64,000 nt of DNA, taken from contig JAZUKN010000025.1 in assembly GCA_045643285.1 (NCBI GenBank), positions 62,001 through 126,000 on the forward strand, read 5' to 3'. The stretch comes from UMGS1696 sp045643285. Its GTDB lineage: Bacteria; Bacillota; Clostridia; Oscillospirales; CAG-272. The stretch's first letter is position 1; every line of letters begins with the position of its first letter. Shown here in pieces: positions 57,706 through 64,000 of the stretch. The notes under the pieces are model-generated. The model was given only the letters and a program-made list of their open reading frames with translations. It was not told the DNA's origin and did not search any database. The translations under genes and the position numbers were made by a program.

Positions 57706-58743
57706 ATGAAAACTCGTTCCAACAGCTACGATAAGAGAGACCTCAAAGCTCTCATACAGTCCGGCGTTCCTGCTTTTGTTATGGCTTCTACCGGCTGCCG
57801 TTTCGACAGCGAGGATGCGGCTTCCGTATTCTTCGCTCGTGAACTCGACTATGTCAAGGCCCAGTCCTATGACGTCGAGTACCCCGAACTCACCGCCCTC
57901 AAAATCTTCCCGATCACCAGCGAAGCTGACGAAGGTGCGGAGACTATCACCTACTACACCTACGACAAGCAGGGTCTTGCCAAGATTATCGACAACTATT
58001 CTACCGACCTTCCTCGTGTAGATGTCGATGGTAAGCCCACCACCGCCAAGATCAAGTCCATCGGCGACTCCTACGGTTATTCCGCTCAGGAGATGAGAGC
58101 TTCCCGCCTTGCTGGCAAGTCTCTTGACTCCCGCAAAGCCGAAGCCGCTCGTTTCGCTATCGACAACACGACCAATATGGTTGCTTGGGCTGGCGATGCT
58201 GAGTCCGGTCTTATGGGTGTTCTCTCTTCCGGTCAGAACATTCCGCTTTTCACCATCCCGACCGGTGCTACTTCGAGTAAAACGAAGTGGACCGAAAAGA
58301 CCGCCGACGAAATCCTCGCCGACGTCAACGGTATGGCTAAGGCGGTTGCCAAAGTCACCAAGAACGTTGAGCGTCCCGACACTCTCTGCGTTCCCGCTGA
58401 GGTGTATATGGATATTGCTACCCGCCGTATCCCTGACACCGACACGACTGTCCTTTCGTTCATCCTCGCTCACAGCCCCTACATCAAGGATGTCGTAAAC
58501 GCTGCTGAGTTGGATGCTGATTCTATCGGCACCAACCCCTATGCTGCGGCTGAAAACGGTCAGGGTGTTGCGTTCCTGTTCACGAAAGACAAGAAAAAAC
58601 TCTCTCTCGAAAATCCGATGCCCTTCATTCAGTACCCAGTTCAGAGCAAGAACCTGGAAATCATCGTTCCTTGCGAAGCTCGTACTGCGGGCGTCATCGT
58701 TTACTATCCGCTCTCCGCTATGATTGCGGTTGGCGTTTGCTAA
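57706..58743 (+). CDS. major capsid protein (DUF2184/HK97-like)
   Basis: The 345-residue protein has features of the DUF2184-type major capsid family: FFARELDYVKAQSYDVEYPE near the start, TYDKQGLAKIIDNY, DSYGYSAQEMRASRLAG, and SKNLEIIVPCEARTAGVIVY near the end. It forms the shell with the decoration protein upstream. AAGGAGG precedes the ATG. Codon use is more biased than neighbouring genes (frequent gct, ttc, cgt), as expected for a highly expressed protein. Confidence 0.88.
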   Translation: MKTRSNSYDKRDLKALIQSGVPAFVMASTGCRFDSEDAASVFFARELDYVKAQSYDVEYPELTALKIFPITSEADEGAETITYYTYDKQGLAKIIDNYSTDLPRVDVDGKPTTAKIKSIGDSYGYSAQEMRASRLAGKSLDSRKAEAARFAIDNTTNMVAWAGDAESGLMGVLSSGQNIPLFTIPTGATSSKTKWTEKTADEILADVNGMAKAVAKVTKNVERPDTLCVPAEVYMDIATRRIPDTDTTVLSFILAHSPYIKDVVNAAELDADSIGTNPYAAAENGQGVAFLFTKDKKKLSLENPMPFIQYPVQSKNLEIIVPCEARTAGVIVYYPLSAMIAVGVC

Positions 58744-58763
58744 ACGGCACAAACCATAAACAG

Positions 58764-58799
58764 TTACAGAGGAGCCGCAGAAATGTGGCTCCTCTGTAA
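58764..58799 (+). terminator. strong hairpin after the capsid gene
   Basis: TTACAGAGGAGCC and GGCTCCTCTGTAA are perfect complements around ten bases. No T-run follows, so it may protect capsid mRNA or slow polymerase and not fully terminate. Confidence 0.7.
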
Positions 58800-58831
58800 T
58801 ATCAAGAAATTTCATAATGGAGGTTAACAGT

Positions 58832-59212
58832 ATGAAACTCGTAAACAAAAGTACCAAAGTGGTGTTTGTTGGCACCGAACTTCTTATGCCCGACCATTCC
58901 ATTGAAGTTACTCCGGAGGTAGCAAATACTCCCGGCGTACAGGCACTCCTCAAAATTGATCCGCCTATTCTCGTCATCGACGACTCTGCTGAAAAGGCAG
59001 CCGAAGCGAAGAAAGCGGAAGAAGAAATGAGAGAGCGTATCGCTGCAGAGGAAAGAGCGAAAATCAAAGCGGAGATGAAGGCGAAGGCAGAGGCCGAAGC
59101 AAAGGCAAAATCCGATACTGAAGCAAAGGCAAAGGCAGAGGCAAAAGCCAAAGCGGATGCCGAGAAGAAAGCCGCTGCAAAAGCCGCAAAGGATACCAAA
59201 GCAACTAAGTAA
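58832..59212 (+). CDS. phage protein with Ala/Lys/Glu-rich helix
   Basis: The 126-residue protein has a small beta N-terminal part (about 1-50; VFVGTELLMPDHSIEVTPEV) and a long single helix of Ala, Lys and Glu (about 58-126). The N-terminal part resembles head-tail joining proteins with a similar helical tail. GGAGG lies before the ATG at 58832. Function inferred from position only. Confidence 0.68.
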   Translation: MKLVNKSTKVVFVGTELLMPDHSIEVTPEVANTPGVQALLKIDPPILVIDDSAEKAAEAKKAEEEMRERIAAEERAKIKAEMKAKAEAEAKAKSDTEAKAKAEAKAKADAEKKAAAKAAKDTKATK

Positions 59213-59229
59213 AGGAGTGAGCACCATTT

Positions 59230-59628
59230 ATGACGGTCATTGAAATCATCGAAACGATCAGACTTATCGGCAGAGAATTTTCGTCCGTTACCGACGAAGA
59301 ACTCGGCAAGTGGATTGATATTGTCCGCCCTATGGTGAGCAGCAAGAAGTTCGGAAAGCTGTATGTGCAAGCCGTTGCCTATCTGGTCTGCCACAAGATG
59401 AAGATGACCGGTCTTGGTGAAAATCCCCTCGGAGATATTGGCACTATCGGCATCGGTTTCGCTGTTGGAAGCGTTTCCGAGGGCGGCAGTAGCATCAGCT
59501 TTGGAGCAAATCAAAGTTCCAACATCGTAACGGATGCCGAACTCGGTCTTACCGCTTACGGTGTACAGTATCTCTCACTCCGCCGCATGGTAATCGTCCC
59601 GATTCACTGCAGTTCGGAAGGGGTGTAG
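59230..59628 (+). CDS. DUF4054 head-tail connector
   Basis: The 132-residue protein has FSSVTDEELGKWIDIVRPMV, KKFGKLYVQAVAYLVCHKM and a C-terminal GLTAYGVQYLSLRRM, the DUF4054 pattern of small connector (adaptor) proteins. It should dock on the portal. AAAGGAG precedes the ATG. Confidence 0.82.
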   Translation: MTVIEIIETIRLIGREFSSVTDEELGKWIDIVRPMVSSKKFGKLYVQAVAYLVCHKMKMTGLGENPLGDIGTIGIGFAVGSVSEGGSSISFGANQSSNIVTDAELGLTAYGVQYLSLRRMVIVPIHCSSEGV

Positions 59629-59632
59629 CCCT

Positions 59633-60088
59633 ATGGCAAGCACCTTCACCGACTTAACGCCCGAAGGCAAGAAATACTTTCGGGAACTGCAGAAACTCGC
59701 CAACCTTGAAGTTCAGGTCGGCTTCCAAGCCGGTCAAGCCAAGGAAAAGGATGGTGCGGATATTGCGGAGATTGCCGCTTACAACGAATTCGGTTCCTCA
59801 GGAACTCCTGCGAGACCGTTTATGAAGCAGAGCTTCGAGAAGCACAAAGACCAACTGCAAGCCGGATGCGATATGGTAAATCAGACCATCGCAAACGGCG
59901 GCACTGCAGAGCAGGGCTTGAACAAACTCGGAGTGATGTGCAAAGGACTTGTTCAGCAGGAAATCGTAGATGGCGGATTTGCTCCGAACGCACCGTCCAC
60001 TATCGCAAGGAAAGGTTCGTCTCAACCGCTGATTGATACAGGCACAATGCGTCAGTCGGTAAACTATGTAATCAAGACAAGGAAGTGA
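59633..60088 (+). CDS. HK97 gp10-like neck/tail completion protein
   Basis: The 151-residue protein has VQVGFQAGQAKEKDGADIAE, AAYNEFGSSGTPARPFMKQS and LIDTGTMRQSVNYVI, all typical of the HK97 gp10 family (tail completion). GGAAGGG precedes the ATG. It should act at the neck with the next two genes. Confidence 0.88.
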   Translation: MASTFTDLTPEGKKYFRELQKLANLEVQVGFQAGQAKEKDGADIAEIAAYNEFGSSGTPARPFMKQSFEKHKDQLQAGCDMVNQTIANGGTAEQGLNKLGVMCKGLVQQEIVDGGFAPNAPSTIARKGSSQPLIDTGTMRQSVNYVIKTRK

Positions 60089-60094
60089 TGCCCT

Positions 60095-60508
60095 ATGAAT
60101 ATCAAACTGTTTAATAAGCCGTATTGGATCAGACGGTTCGGTACGCAAACGGAAGTCAAAGGGTATCTCGTTACCCCGAAGGAGGACATAGTAGTTGACC
60201 TGAACGTACACCCTATCGGAACCGACCAGTTGCAGGCACTACCCGAGGGCGAAAGGTCAGTCAAACATCTCGAAGCGCAGAGTTCGGTTGCTCTCAGGGC
60301 ATCGGATGACAATGACGGGATAAAGGGAGACCTTTTGCTTTACGACGGTCTTTGGTATGAGTGCACATCGTCCCAGTGTTGGGACCACACGTTCCTGTCA
60401 CATTGGAACTGTCAATTTGTACTCGTACCTATGAACGGTCCCAGAGCGGAAGACATCAAGGATCCGCCTACCGGAGATCCTAAAGATTTTCAGGGAGGTG
60501 GCTTCTGA
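60095..60508 (+). CDS. head closure/neck protein
   Basis: The 137-residue protein (WIRRFGTQTEVKGYLVTPKE; LYDGLWYECTSSQCWDHTFL) has the strand-rich layout and length of small neck proteins between gp10-like and terminator genes. The Trp/Cys-rich motif near residue 85-100 is typical of this unnamed phage family. It ends in TGATG overlap with the next start. Confidence 0.65.
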   Translation: MNIKLFNKPYWIRRFGTQTEVKGYLVTPKEDIVVDLNVHPIGTDQLQALPEGERSVKHLEAQSSVALRASDDNDGIKGDLLLYDGLWYECTSSQCWDHTFLSHWNCQFVLVPMNGPRAEDIKDPPTGDPKDFQGGGF

Positions 60509-61023
60509 TGAATATATCCTACGCAAAGGAACTGTTCCGGACTATCACGAAGGAGCATTTCGGAAACACGACAACCGTTATCTTTGCCAACCAGAGCAGG
60601 CAGCCGAAGCCGAATATTCCGCTCGTCACCATTGCTCTCGGAACGCCGGGACGTCCGTTGTCGGCACCAGTCGCAGAGGAAGAAGACGGGCTCGTTTCAA
60701 ACTACCCGACCAGCGTTAAAATGGTCGTTGACCTGTTCACGAACGGAAAGGATGTTTTGGACGGCACGACTGTCATCGGTCACGAGGATACCTCTGTCGA
60801 TGAAATGTATGCCTTTAAGGATTTTCTCGAATCCGAATACACCATCGAATGGTGTCACGCCAATGACGTGGCTATCGGCTTCGATGGCGACGTTGTCCCT
60901 ATGACAGGTATCGTGAACGACTCAACCTACGAGTTTCGTTCTCGGTTGACTGTTATTTTTTATTTCACACACAGAACCGTCGGTAAGAAGTCCGGACCTT
61001 GGGCTGATGAAGACGGAAAATAA
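60508..61023 (+). CDS. neck/tail terminator protein (LIC_12616-like)
   Basis: The 171-residue protein has NIPLVTIALGTPGRPLSAPV, NYPTSVKMVVDLFTNG and YEFRSRLTVIFYFTHRTVGK, which fit the family of neck terminator proteins placed just before sheath genes. It would cap the tail tube at the head side. GGAGGTGG precedes the ATG. Confidence 0.75.
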   Translation: MNISYAKELFRTITKEHFGNTTTVIFANQSRQPKPNIPLVTIALGTPGRPLSAPVAEEEDGLVSNYPTSVKMVVDLFTNGKDVLDGTTVIGHEDTSVDEMYAFKDFLESEYTIEWCHANDVAIGFDGDVVPMTGIVNDSTYEFRSRLTVIFYFTHRTVGKKSGPWADEDGK

Positions 61024-61047
61024 TCTATCCGATTGGAGGAATACAGT

Positions 61048-62178
61048 ATGAGAAATCAGAATCTTGATCTGATTGTTACGGTCAAAGTTGACATCGCTTC
61101 TCCGATTATCAGCGAAGCCAGCTTCGACAATCTTCTTATTGTCGGACCGCTCCCCGCAGCATCTACTACGGTTGCTCCTGCTCTCGTTGGTTCTTATTCG
61201 TCCCTCAAAGACGTTACCGACGCCGGTTGGGTTGCCGTCGGAGACAATGCTGATCCTGTCGGTGTTGCCGCCATGGTGGCGTTCAGCCAGAGCCCTGCTC
61301 CGAGCAAAATCTTCATCGCACCTGTTCAGGTGAAGACTGAAGAAAATGAGCAGATCCCCGAACCCGTCACCGATACTGTCAACCGTGCTCTCGACGTTAA
61401 CGGCTGGTATGTTCTCTGTACTGCCGGCGTTCCCGCATCGGAGTACGATGACATTGCAGACCTCATCGAAACTCAGGAAAAGATGTTCTGTTACACAGAA
61501 CTCGCCACTATCAGCGGCACTGCTATCACACCGAGCGTTTCTTCCACGCACGACAGATCTTTCGGGATTTATGGTCGTGAGACTGCGGATCAGGCGGACG
61601 CCAACATCCCCGACGCAAATAAGTACCTCAATGTTGCGATGGCAGCAAAGATTCTCAACTATGAGAGCGGATCGGAGACTGCTGCGTTCAAACAGTTGAA
61701 AATCGTAAAGCCCTCGAATTTCAGTACGAACCAAATCAATGCCCTGAAGGCAGCAAACGTCAGCTACTTTACTACCGTTGGCGGCAAGAACATCACGATG
61801 GAAGGAAGAACTTGTTCCGGAGAGTGGATTGATGTCATCCGCTTCCGTGACTGGCTAAAAAACGATATGCAGGTCCGTGTTGTCAATTTGTTCATCACGA
61901 ACCCAAAGATCTCGCTCACCGATGCCGGCATCACTCTCATTCAGAATCAGATGCTTGCCTCGCTCAAAGCAGGTCAGAACGCAGGCGGCGTTGCTCAGGA
62001 CGAATACGATGCAGACGGAAACCTCATTCCCGGCTACACCGTTACCGTTCCTACCTCGGCATCGCTCACCGACTCGCAGAAGGCTTCCCGTTCACTCGAC
62101 GGCTTCTCGTTCGATGCCCGTATCGCCGGTGCTATCCACTTCGCCGCAATCAAGGGCAACCTTGTATATTCGATGTAA
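61048..62178 (+). CDS. contractile tail sheath protein (DUF3383)
   Basis: The 376-residue protein starts LDLIVTVKVDIASPIISEAS and contains FDNLLIVGPLPAASTTVAP, a VCTAG-like mid-domain (WYVLCTAGVPASEYDDIADL) and a final RIAGAIHFAAIKGNLVYSM, features of the DUF3383 sheath family. A sheath shows that the phage has a contractile tail. GGAGG lies before the ATG at 61048. Confidence 0.87.
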   Translation: MRNQNLDLIVTVKVDIASPIISEASFDNLLIVGPLPAASTTVAPALVGSYSSLKDVTDAGWVAVGDNADPVGVAAMVAFSQSPAPSKIFIAPVQVKTEENEQIPEPVTDTVNRALDVNGWYVLCTAGVPASEYDDIADLIETQEKMFCYTELATISGTAITPSVSSTHDRSFGIYGRETADQADANIPDANKYLNVAMAAKILNYESGSETAAFKQLKIVKPSNFSTNQINALKAANVSYFTTVGGKNITMEGRTCSGEWIDVIRFRDWLKNDMQVRVVNLFITNPKISLTDAGITLIQNQMLASLKAGQNAGGVAQDEYDADGNLIPGYTVTVPTSASLTDSQKASRSLDGFSFDARIAGAIHFAAIKGNLVYSM

Positions 62179-62192
62179 AGGAGGACTGACAA

Positions 62193-62609
62193 ATGGGAGC
62201 AGTAAAAACCTATAACCCGAAAGAAGTCACCGTCGCTCTCGGCAACCATATCGTTACCGGATTTGCCGATGACTCTTTTATCACCATCGACCCGAACGGC
62301 GATGGTATCACCAAAAAGGTCGGTTGCGATGGAGAAATCGTCAGAAGCGTAAGCCCTGATGACACATACATCGTGAAGATCTCGCTTTTGCAGACCTCTG
62401 CCACCAACTCGTTCCTGCAGGGGCAGATCGCCAAAGACATCAAGAACGGCAGCGGTATGTTCGCAGTTACCGTGAAAGACCTCAAAGGCGGTATGGTGTT
62501 CAGCACGGATGCTGCGTGGGCAGCAAAACCCGCATCTCGTGGCTACGGCAAAGAAGCGTCCAACCGTGAGTGGGAAATCCACACCGGATCGGCTACGCTC
62601 ACAGAGTAA
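62193..62609 (+). CDS. tail tube protein (DUF3277)
   Basis: The 138-residue protein has KEVTVALGNHIVTGFADDSF, IDPNGDGITKKVGCDGEIVR, LQTSATNSFLQGQIAKDIKN and DAAWAAKPASRGYGKEASNR, the DUF3277 pattern of contractile tail tubes. It pairs with the sheath gene directly upstream. AAAGGAGG precedes the ATG. Confidence 0.9.
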   Translation: MGAVKTYNPKEVTVALGNHIVTGFADDSFITIDPNGDGITKKVGCDGEIVRSVSPDDTYIVKISLLQTSATNSFLQGQIAKDIKNGSGMFAVTVKDLKGGMVFSTDAAWAAKPASRGYGKEASNREWEIHTGSATLTE

Positions 62610-62617
62610 AAACGATA

Positions 62618-62660
62618 GGGAGGGAGCAGCGTATCGTATGCTACGCTGTCCCTTCCGCCA
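62618..62660 (+). terminator. long imperfect hairpin after the tube gene
   Basis: GGGAGGGAgCAGCGTA and TACGCTGtCCCTTCC pair with a few mismatches around a short loop, followed by GCCATTTTG. It may attenuate the transcript between abundant tube and scarcer chaperone/tape measure genes. Confidence 0.6.
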
Positions 62661-62690
62661 TTTTGAATTTATAACAGGGGGTTATAAACA

Positions 62691-63197
62691 ATGAATGCGA
62701 ACAAGCAATTAGAAACCACAGAGAAGGTCATCGGCGAAAATACGTTCTATATTCGCCCGTTCCCGGCATTTGTCGCTGCCGGACTCAGCGGTGATCTCGC
62801 CGCTCTTGTTGCCCCGATGCTCGGCGGTCTTGCCTCGCTCATCGGCGACAGCAACGAAAATGTGATGGATGTCGAAGCGGAGAAAGCTGTTCCTGTTCTC
62901 ACTTCCGCATTTGCGACTCTGTCCGGAGATAAGGTTGAGAGTCTGCTTACGAAACTTCTCATCAAGCACGAGAACATTTCCGTATCCGGACCCGAAACCG
63001 ATGGAGAAGTCAAACGCTTGAACACCGAGTTGGCAAACGAAGTGTTCTGCGGTGAGGTTCAGGATATGTATGTCCTCTGTTTCGAGGTTATCCGTCTGAA
63101 CTTCAAGGGTTTTTTCAAGAAACTCGGCGACCGATTTGGAAACCTGCAAGGGCTTTTGGAGAGGGTGAAGTCGAGTGCGAAAGGTACGGAGAGTTAG
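62691..63197 (+). CDS. tail assembly chaperone (short, zero-frame product)
   Basis: The 168-residue protein lies between the tube and tape measure genes, as tail assembly chaperones do. It begins NKQLETTEKVIGENTFYIRP and has a hydrophobic, helical middle (PAFVAAGLSGDLAALVAPML). The -1 frame is open through its 3' end and continues to 63388, which fits the usual two-product arrangement (gpG/gpGT of lambda). GGGGG precedes the ATG. Confidence 0.82.
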   Translation: MNANKQLETTEKVIGENTFYIRPFPAFVAAGLSGDLAALVAPMLGGLASLIGDSNENVMDVEAEKAVPVLTSAFATLSGDKVESLLTKLLIKHENISVSGPETDGEVKRLNTELANEVFCGEVQDMYVLCFEVIRLNFKGFFKKLGDRFGNLQGLLERVKSSAKGTES

Positions 63198-63388
63198 ACA
63201 AAACGCAGTTTTGTGAACTTGAACTGAGGATGTACATTCTCATCAAGAACAAGCTCGCATCAAAGTCCGAACTCGAATCCGTTTATACTCTCGACGAAGC
63301 CCTGAAACTGTACGCCCTGTTCAAGATGGATCAGGACATACAAGCTGCACAGGCAGATGAACTTCGCAGGGAGTCACAGAGCAGATAA
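63107..63388 (+). CDS. -1 frameshift extension of the tail chaperone
   Basis: G-GGT-TTT at 63107-63113, overlapping T-TTT-TTC at 63110-63116, are two heptamers suited to -1 slippage. From there the -1 frame has no stop until 63388 and encodes a helical tail (CELELRMYILIKNKLASKSE, LYALFKMDQDIQAAQADELR). No good ribosome site exists for independent translation; an ATG at 63230 has AGG touching it. The fused product would be about 232 residues. Confidence 0.72.
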   Translation, partial: GFFQETRRPIWKPARAFGEGEVECERYGELDKTQFCELELRMYILIKNKLASKSELESVYTLDEALKLYALFKMDQDIQAAQADELRRESQSR

Positions 63389-63409
63389 ACCGAAAGCGAG
63401 GTGGATTGT

Positions 63410-64000
63410 GTGACTGTATCAGAATTCGTAAACAAGGTTGGCTTTAAGGTCAAGGAAGACGATGTCAAGAAAGTCAACTCCACGATTTCCGATATTAAGA
63501 GCACGGCTACGAAAGTTCTCGGAGCAATCGGCATTGGATTTAGTCTCGTCTCGATGAAGAATTTGATCGAGGAGTTCGGTCAGGTAAACAACCAAATCAA
63601 TTACGCAGTAGGCGGAATGGAAGCGAGTGCGGCGGCACAGAAGAAAATCCTTGAAGCGGCGAATAACTGCAGAGGGACTTACAGCGAAATAGCGGCATAC
63701 GCATCGAATCTCGCCCAAGCTAATTCCGGTCTGTTCCCCATAGAAGATGCAGCAAAGTTCGTGGAATACACCACGAAACTCGGCAAGGCGGCAGGTTACA
63801 CCGACAGTGTGATTTCGTCCACGCACAACACGCTGAATAAGGTGTTTGCCTCCGGTAAAATGGGAGCCGGAGAGTTGCAAAACCTCTCTGAAAACGCACC
63901 AGCTGTAATCAACACGATATGCAATCGTCTCGGCGTGACGAAGGAACAGCTTCAGTCTATGGCCGCAGCAGGCACTCTGTCTGCACAGACCATCAAGGAA
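63410..64000 (+). CDS. tape measure protein, N-terminal part (cut by window end)
   Basis: The frame opens at GTG 63410 after AGCGAGG and runs to the end without a stop (197 codons visible). It begins TVSEFVNKVGFKVKEDDVKK, a heptad-rich start, followed by LGAIGIGFSLVSMKNLIEEF and the tape-measure-family segment YTDSVISSTHNTLNKVFASG, GAGELQNLSENAPAVINTI. Tape measures set tail length. The full gene continues outside the window. Confidence 0.88.
   Translation, partial: MTVSEFVNKVGFKVKEDDVKKVNSTISDIKSTATKVLGAIGIGFSLVSMKNLIEEFGQVNNQINYAVGGMEASAAAQKKILEAANNCRGTYSEIAAYASNLAQANSGLFPIEDAAKFVEYTTKLGKAAGYTDSVISSTHNTLNKVFASGKMGAGELQNLSENAPAVINTICNRLGVTKEQLQSMAAAGTLSAQTIKE

Larger units (their letters stand above)
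20051..64000. mobile_element. serine-integrase myovirus-type prophage, left end to tape measure
   Basis: From the serine integrase onward every gene is phage-like and ordered as in a temperate phage: integrase, repressor, early regulators, recombination and replication, accessory genes, terminase, portal, capsid, connectors, sheath, tube, chaperone and tape measure. The left end must lie between the queA terminator and the integrase terminator (20,051-20,197), where attL is expected; without the right end I cannot name the core. The sheath-type and tube-type proteins show a contractile tail. All structural reading frames that are complete are intact, so it may be functional. Confidence 0.93.

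Noticed and set aside
57061..59514. Very long open frame (817 codons) on the minus strand opposite capsid and neighbouring genes
   Set aside because: It is a codon-bias shadow of highly expressed capsid genes on the plus strand. It has no ribosome site, crosses several real genes and their gaps, and its product is low-complexity without a recognisable domain.
45609..64000. Siphovirus-type tail
   Set aside because: DUF3383-type sheath and DUF3277-type tube genes show a contractile tail.

Overview
The window joins about 20 kb of chromosome from an anaerobic, spore-forming Firmicute (class Clostridia) to about 44 kb of a prophage that runs off the right edge. The host call rests on a SpoIVB-type sporulation protease, a SpoVAF/GerA-type germination protein, the Firmicutes pairing of an N-terminally extended L27 with its maturation protease Prp, sigma-A-type promoters and strong Shine-Dalgarno sites. 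A short intergenic repeat near 3.1 kb resembles one I recall from gut Clostridia. No rRNA, tRNA or CRISPR array is visible.

Chromosome (1-20,050): spoIVB (minus); a blaI/mecR1-type sensor-repressor pair behind two dyad operators; rplU-prp-rpmA (minus) with an L21-type leader; lgt-folD and ychF (minus); a PhoB/PhoP-type response regulator with Pho-box-like repeats in its promoter, then a histidine kinase and an RlmL-type methyltransferase; spoVAF-like; marR; a heterodimeric ABC exporter (minus); a sugar-phosphate-isomerase-like TIM barrel and dapA (minus); and queA, with its terminator marking the last chromosomal feature.

Prophage (about 20,051-64,000+): a leftward lysogeny block (large serine integrase, glycine-zipper protein, PD-(D/E)XK nuclease, CI-like repressor) faces a rightward early block across a switch where the sequence GTACCGATTGGTAC recurs. 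The early block carries a membrane-anchored SleB-like hydrolase, Cas4-like nuclease, Bet/RecT, DnaD-like and DnaC-like loaders, RusA, SSB, a radical-SAM Gp37/Gp68 protein, a divergent ThyX-like protein and many small Cys-rich or acidic proteins. The late block gives TerS, TerL, portal, head morphogenesis, prohead protease/scaffold, decoration, capsid, connectors, contractile sheath, tube, a tail chaperone with a -1 frameshift, and the start of the tape measure. A sheath means a myovirus-type particle.

Three parts stand out. First, a six-gene translationally coupled operon (39,275-44,223), with its own promoter and structured leader, sits where related phages often carry a ParB-like gene plus a DNA methylase. 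It encodes a ParB-like protein, a PseC-like aminotransferase, a PseB/FlaA1-like UDP-GlcNAc 4,6-dehydratase, a PIG-L deacetylase, a WbqC protein and a TET-associated-type glycosyltransferase. I read it as a candidate system that builds an amino-dideoxy sugar and puts it on phage DNA, or less likely on a surface. Second, the gene between terminase and portal fuses a fibre/baseplate-like N-terminal domain to a complete choloylglycine-hydrolase (bile-salt/penicillin-V/acyl-amide amidase) domain. Third, the portal gene is about twice normal size and carries a perfect Nudix box, an ADP-ribosyltransferase-like region and a BECR/DUF4258-like toxin-type C-terminus, followed by an overlapping small acidic gene that could be its antidote.
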